From assembly GCA_017411605.1 (NCBI GenBank), contig JAFQPR010000088.1:1-64000 (forward strand): 64,000 nucleotides of DNA, in the 5' to 3' direction. Each line of letters opens with the position of its first letter. The stretch's first letter is position 1. The notes under the pieces were generated by a model. That model had not been told where the DNA came from and ran no database searches. It saw only the letters and a program-made list of their open reading frames with translations. Positions 60,641 through 64,000 of this stretch are shown piece after piece. The translations under genes were made by a program, and so were the position numbers. Origin of the DNA: Clostridia bacterium (GTDB lineage: Bacteria; Bacillota; Clostridia; Oscillospirales; CAG-272).

Positions 60641-61579
60641 ATGGAAGGTGTGTTTCTTCGCAAGAAATTTAATGTTTGGCTTTTTCTATTATTTGCATGT
60701 GGTTTGTTTTTTATTGGTTTGTATTTTTTCTTTAATATAACGGACCCCACAGCAACAGGCGAAACCCTAACATTTCTAATTATGGGTATTCTTATTATTT
60801 TAGTTGTAATCCCATCTTGGCTATTGAATTACGGCGCTTTTATCCACATTGACGAAGATTCAATCAAAGCAAAATATCATTGGTTCGGTAAAATTGATTG
60901 TAAACTCTCAGATGTTACATTTGCTATGCCACAAGTCAACACATTAATCATTCAACTTAAAGATGGTAAAACTCATACTATTATGGGTGTTGTAAACTCT
61001 TGGCATCTCGCTTATGTAATTCGTCGAAATATGCATTTTGAATCAACAGAACAACCCGAAATGCTGATTGAAAAACTAAACAATTTAAAGTCCGCCAAAA
61101 AGAAAGGACTTATATATGTTTGTTTGGGTGTAGCGTTAATGTTTATCAATATTTTTGTTGCTGTATTCTTAACGGGCGAAAGAGAAATGCACCAATTCAG
61201 TAACGGTGATTGGACAATATTCATTGTTATGTGTGCAATAGAAATAATAACAGTTATTGCTACATTCTATTTTGCTCAAAAAACAGGAAAAAATAATGTT
61301 CCTATTGAAAAACTGAAATACGAAATTAAACGAAGAATTATTGAAACACAGCCTTTGTTACCTGGTTTTGTCATTGCAGTTTATACCGATGAAAATTATA
61401 TGGGACGCATTACCCTATTTGGATATCCAAACGATAATGCTGTCTATTATTCGGTACAAGAATTCGCTTCTGATTATACTCTTTTCAGAGCATACACATC
61501 GGATGTCTATGATAGCCAAGAAGATTTGCCCGCTGATTTCAAAGCGTTGATTGATATAACAAATAAAGTATTACATTGA
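60641..61579 (+). CDS. Membrane protein with PH-like domain, located between spoVT and its truncated copy
   Basis: A 312-residue protein: two N-terminal helices (about 12-32 and 42-64), a beta-rich segment (about 67-130, H-I-D-E-D-S-I-K-A-K-Y-H-W-F-G-K) resembling bacterial PH/YcxB-like domains, two more helices (about 147-168 and 185-207) and a soluble C-terminal part. Function unknown. AAGGCGGTGA lies 4 bases before the ATG. Codon choice looks more AT-rich (many ATT, AAA, CAA) than in the neighbours, which, with the flanking spoVT duplication, suggests it arrived by insertion. Confidence 0.8.
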   Translation: MEGVFLRKKFNVWLFLLFACGLFFIGLYFFFNITDPTATGETLTFLIMGILIILVVIPSWLLNYGAFIHIDEDSIKAKYHWFGKIDCKLSDVTFAMPQVNTLIIQLKDGKTHTIMGVVNSWHLAYVIRRNMHFESTEQPEMLIEKLNNLKSAKKKGLIYVCLGVALMFINIFVAVFLTGEREMHQFSNGDWTIFIVMCAIEIITVIATFYFAQKTGKNNVPIEKLKYEIKRRIIETQPLLPGFVIAVYTDENYMGRITLFGYPNDNAVYYSVQEFASDYTLFRAYTSDVYDSQEDLPADFKALIDITNKVLH

Positions 61580-61584
61580 CTATA

Positions 61585-61614
61585 AAAGCGGAGTGAATTT
61601 CACTCCGCTTTTAT
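61585..61614. terminator. Bidirectional terminator after the PH-like gene
   Basis: GCGGAGTGA pairs with TCACTCCGC, extended by AAAA/TTTT. It overlaps the 3' end of the truncated spoVT reading frame. Confidence 0.88.
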
Positions 61615-61776
61615 TCTATGTATTAGGCTATTCATTGCCCAACAAAACCTGTCGATTGGTGTCAATGTTGTCAGTAAGGGGTCACCCTCACGGATTCTCA
61701 TAGTTCTTCTTATTTCTTTTGGGATGACAACACGGCCAAGGTCATCTATTCTTCTGACAATTCCCGTAGCTTTCAT
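61600..61776 (-). pseudogene. Truncated second copy of spoVT
   Basis: A 58-codon frame whose first 34 residues (M-K-A-T-G-I-V-R-R-I-D-D ... I-R-E-G-D-P-L) are identical to SpoVT, after which it diverges into unrelated residues (L-T-T-L-T-P-I-D-R-F-C-W) and stops. The DNA differs from spoVT at many positions, almost all synonymous, so this copy was under protein-level selection before truncation. It lacks the last strands of the AbrB domain and all of the GAF domain, so it is unlikely to bind DNA normally. It retains a GGAG site 12 bases upstream and a sigma-G-like promoter. Confidence 0.8.
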
Positions 61777-61784
61777 ATATATAA

Positions 61785-61839
61785 AAATCTCCTTAATTTA
61801 CAGATTTGTACTGTTATTATCTGCAAATTAGGGAGATTT
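61785..61839 (-). promoter_or_regulatory. Long imperfect inverted repeat over the promoter of the truncated spoVT copy
   Basis: Two 21-base arms (61785-61805 and 61819-61839) pair with only a C/A mismatch and a G/T pair (AAATCTCC..GGAGATTT outer, CAGAT/ATCTG inner). They overlap the -10 and spacer, so this is a likely operator rather than an RNA hairpin. The arm CTCC..ATTT/AAAT..GGAG is partly kept at spoVT. Confidence 0.6.
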
Positions 61840-61843
61840 ATAC
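61815..61843 (-). promoter_or_regulatory. Sigma-G-like promoter of the truncated spoVT copy
   Basis: Minus strand: GTATA (61843-61839), 17 bases, GATAATA (61821-61815). Spacing and sequence mirror the spoVT promoter. Confidence 0.5.
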
Positions 61844-61878
61844 TTGATTTTCGTTCGTAGGTTATTCACTAATTATTT

Positions 61879-62541
61879 TCAAGATTCAATATATTTCAGG
61901 GACTCTTGCATTATTAAATTAAATCTTCCCTTTAACTTTATTCTAGCCTTGCTAAAGTTTTTATAAGATTTTTGATTCAGCATATGTATATCACTTCCAA
62001 GCGCAACTACGACTCCCCATTCAAGCCACCTTTTGACGTGCTTTTTTATAAATAATTTGGCGATTGCTGAAACGTTAAGTTGAAGAACCGCCCCGACCTC
62101 CAGAAGCTTATGTATACTTTCTTTGGGATATCTGTCAGCATGAGCTATAACAACGTTATAACCGCGGTCGATCAAGGCTTCTACAGAATTCTTGTATGAA
62201 TCCCTGAAGGTTGAAAAAGGGAGCTCAATAAGCAGTGTTTTTGTTCCTTCTATACATAATGCATCTAAATTTTCAAGATTTTCAAGCTTATCGCAAAGAA
62301 GCACTTCTGCTCCTAATAAAATTCTTGTTGAAGTATTATCGGCGAGTGTCGAATAGGCGCAGCATCTTCTCTCAAGGAACTTATCGAGTCTGTGCATATG
62401 AGGATAAAAATGCGGTGTAGCGACAATAATGTCAACCCCTGCGGTTTTGGATAATTCAAGCTGCTTGAGCGACGTTTCGAGCGAATCAGACCCATGATCC
62501 GCGCCGGGTAGTATATGTGTATGGAAATCAATGATCTTCAT
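61879..62541 (-). CDS. PHP-domain phosphatase-like protein (CpsB/YwqE type)
   Basis: A 220-residue metal-dependent hydrolase of the PHP superfamily: I-D-F-H-T-H-I-L-P-G-A-D-H-G-S-D-S at the N-terminus, A-T-P-H-F-Y-P near 41, G-A-E-V near 77, I-A-H-A-D-R-Y-P near 130 and A-L-G-S-D-I-H near 181. CpsB/YwqE enzymes remove phosphate from tyrosine kinases that control capsule and exopolysaccharide synthesis. No kinase or capsule genes are visible nearby, so the substrate is unknown. All metal ligands appear present. Confidence 0.88.
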   Translation of the reverse strand: MKIIDFHTHILPGADHGSDSLETSLKQLELSKTAGVDIIVATPHFYPHMHRLDKFLERRCCAYSTLADNTSTRILLGAEVLLCDKLENLENLDALCIEGTKTLLIELPFSTFRDSYKNSVEALIDRGYNVVIAHADRYPKESIHKLLEVGAVLQLNVSAIAKLFIKKHVKRWLEWGVVVALGSDIHMLNQKSYKNFSKARIKLKGRFNLIMQESLKYIES

Positions 62542-62575
62542 AATATAACAATCTTCCTCGAAATATTTAAATTAA

Positions 62576-62612
62576 AAGAGCGAAGATGCCGTAACAAAGT
62601 ATCCTCGCTCTT
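62576..62612. terminator. Terminator after the solute-binding protein gene
   Basis: Arms AAGAGCGA-GAT and ATC-TCGCTCTT pair (minus strand reads AAGAGCGAGGAT..ATCTTCGCTCTT), followed on the minus strand by TTAATTTAAAT. Confidence 0.82.
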
Positions 62613-62672
62613 ATTGTTTGGTTGTGCCTTTATATGACAGCCCCTGTAAATATTATTTAAAGATTAATAAAA

Positions 62673-64000
62673 TTAAGGTCTAAAAACGGATGCATCATTC
62701 TGCATCTTGGAAGGCGCTACCTTATCCTCAGTCCAACCGAGCTCTTCACAGTAAAGAAGACCAAAGATATCACCTGTATAACGGGGATTCATATAGTATT
62801 TTCCTGTTTCCTCGGTGGAAAGCTTAATTAATCTGTCATCTTTATCGATAACGTCATAATTCGTTTCGGCAATACCGTACTGCAGATAGTTGTGAAGCGT
62901 ATCGTCATTGTTAATAGCATAAATGACTTCCATAGCTCTTTCAACGTCTGCAACCTTAGCATTGATTGCGAAAGCACCCGTAAAAGCGTCCGCTCTGGTT
63001 GCGCTGGGAAGGGCGGGTATATTGCAAATCAAACCGTTAGCTTCGTACTTTGCTTTATCTGTGAACGAACCTTCTTCGATCTTGATGAACTTATAAGGAT
63101 CGGATTCACCGGCATTTATCATAGCATTCCACAAGCAGATTACATCATTTTCGTCAGTAGGAACACAGTTTTTGAAATAATTGTTGTTATTAAGACCGAA
63201 TTTATCGGCTTTTTCCTTATCGAAGCAAACGTATGTATAAACAGGAGCCGCTTCGGGATCTTCCTCATTTTTTTGAATTATCTGATTGAAATAGAAGGTA
63301 GGATCACTCGAGATTAATTCATAATCCTCATCGGTATACTTAACAGCAGATTTTACTTCCTTAAAGATTTCGTCAAATTTAGACTGAGTAAGCTTACTTC
63401 CCTCGTTGTTGAGGAAAAGTTCTCTTGCCTTTGCTATATCTTTAACATTTCTTGCTTCTTCAAGGTTAACGCCATGCTTTTCGGCTGCATCGGGAGAGAA
63501 GAACAAATATGTGTAGTTACTGTCTTTTTCGTTGGGCTCTGTTTCGGAGAGACACTCGTATTTCGCGAGAAGAAGACTGGAATCGGCAATGTTCGATACA
63601 AATTCATTTATGTATTTATCAGGTTCGAAAGCTGTATTGTTTTCCTTCGCTTCTTTAGCTAAAAGTAACCAGAAATATTCGGTACCGATAAAGCCTGCCT
63701 GCTTTTGCTGAAGGTCAAGCTCACTGTAATTATACAGAGCAGCATTCTTAATATCAATCGTGATATAGGTGTAATGACCTACAACATAGTTGTTGGGAAC
63801 GCAATAATTGACTTTGGTTCCGTCTGCCGCGGTAAACAAAGAAGCCTGCATAAGAGAGTTCGCGATCTGAGCATTAAATTTAGCATACTCATATTCACCG
63901 TTGAGATATTCCGTAATATCAGCGAGACGCTCATCTGCAACAAGCTGATCCATTAAGCTTTCAGAATTAACAAGCAATATATCCGCCTGATCTTTTGTAC
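62673..64000 (-). CDS. Carbohydrate ABC transporter substrate-binding protein (C-terminal part)
   Basis: The frame stays open to the window edge (T-K-D-Q-A-D-I-L-L-V-N-S), so the N-terminus with signal peptide is outside; at least 441 residues are visible. Early residues (Q-A-D-I-L-L..L-M-D-Q-L) and the C-terminal A-F-T-G-A-F-A-I-N-A-K-V-A-D-V-E-R-A-M-E with G-I-A-E-T-N-Y resemble large sugar or oligosaccharide binding proteins of the LplA/DUF3502 kind. It would be an extracellular lipoprotein feeding a sugar importer. Permease genes are expected beyond the window, but none is seen. Substrate unknown. Confidence 0.75.
   Translation of the reverse strand, partial: TKDQADILLVNSESLMDQLVADERLADITEYLNGEYEYAKFNAQIANSLMQASLFTAADGTKVNYCVPNNYVVGHYTYITIDIKNAALYNYSELDLQQKQAGFIGTEYFWLLLAKEAKENNTAFEPDKYINEFVSNIADSSLLLAKYECLSETEPNEKDSNYTYLFFSPDAAEKHGVNLEEARNVKDIAKARELFLNNEGSKLTQSKFDEIFKEVKSAVKYTDEDYELISSDPTFYFNQIIQKNEEDPEAAPVYTYVCFDKEKADKFGLNNNNYFKNCVPTDENDVICLWNAMINAGESDPYKFIKIEEGSFTDKAKYEANGLICNIPALPSATRADAFTGAFAINAKVADVERAMEVIYAINNDDTLHNYLQYGIAETNYDVIDKDDRLIKLSTEETGKYYMNPRYTGDIFGLLYCEELGWTEDKVAPSKMQNDASVFRP

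Overview
The window looks like chromosomal DNA from a low-GC, spore-forming member of the Clostridia (Firmicutes), probably an uncultured gut lineage. Evidence: sporulation genes (spoIIID, spoVT, a cwlD-type amidase, a dacF-type carboxypeptidase), the Firmicutes gene order yybS-gdpP-rplI-dnaB, many promoters of the form TTGACN-17 bp-TATAAT, strong AAGGAGG-type ribosome binding sites, and an acetate-forming, sodium-pump decarboxylase metabolism. Species cannot be named from what is visible.

Layout. 1-2.9 kb: end of a leucine-rich-repeat surface protein, then a tightly overlapping five-gene operon of small WXG100-like and coiled-coil proteins that resembles type VII secretion cargo; no secretion ATPase is present. 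3-8.5 kb: DUF624 membrane protein, D-Ala-D-Ala carboxypeptidase, glucose-6-phosphate isomerase, a small P-loop protein, a Cys-rich protein. 8.6-10.9 kb: rRNA methyltransferase, SpoIIID, a 784-bp AT-rich intergenic region with a perfect palindrome and tandem duplications, a flavodoxin-fold protein. 11-12.9 kb: aspartate kinase, a repeat-bounded hairpin island, tRNA-Ser(GGA). 13-16.9 kb: GH92 glycosidase with an overlapping HAD phosphatase, an E2-like acyltransferase. 17-24.2 kb: EF-G-like GTPase; cwlD-radA; Xer recombinase plus HTH regulator. 24.3-29.9 kb: biotin-dependent carboxytransferase/Na+-pump operon of five genes, and a DUF1653 protein.

30-38.7 kb (minus strand): yybS-gdpP-rplI-dnaB-tilS-ftsH. 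38.8-45.5 kb (plus): recG, rarA, a diacylglycerol-kinase-family gene and comEC. 45.56-45.97 kb: a 410-bp non-coding element with terminal inverted repeats, filling the gap to ychF. 47.3-54.4 kb: a response regulator, then coaE-M18 peptidase-prfA-tsaC/sua5-parC on the minus strand. 54.6-59.9 kb: a PRK06851-type ATPase, ackA, divergent tmcAL (both handle acetate), a small conserved protein and a YerB/DUF3048 protein. 60-64 kb: spoVT, a PH-like membrane protein inserted between spoVT and a truncated second spoVT copy, a CpsB-like PHP phosphatase, and the 3' part of a sugar ABC-transporter binding protein.

Most genes are housekeeping. The less ordinary parts are the WXG-like operon, the TIR-bounded heptamer-rich element at 45.6 kb, the duplicated tRNA-Ser terminator with its hairpin island at 12.4-12.8 kb, and the spoVT duplication, where the two promoters share a sigma-G-like footprint. 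No CRISPR array, rRNA, transposase gene or convincing riboswitch was seen.
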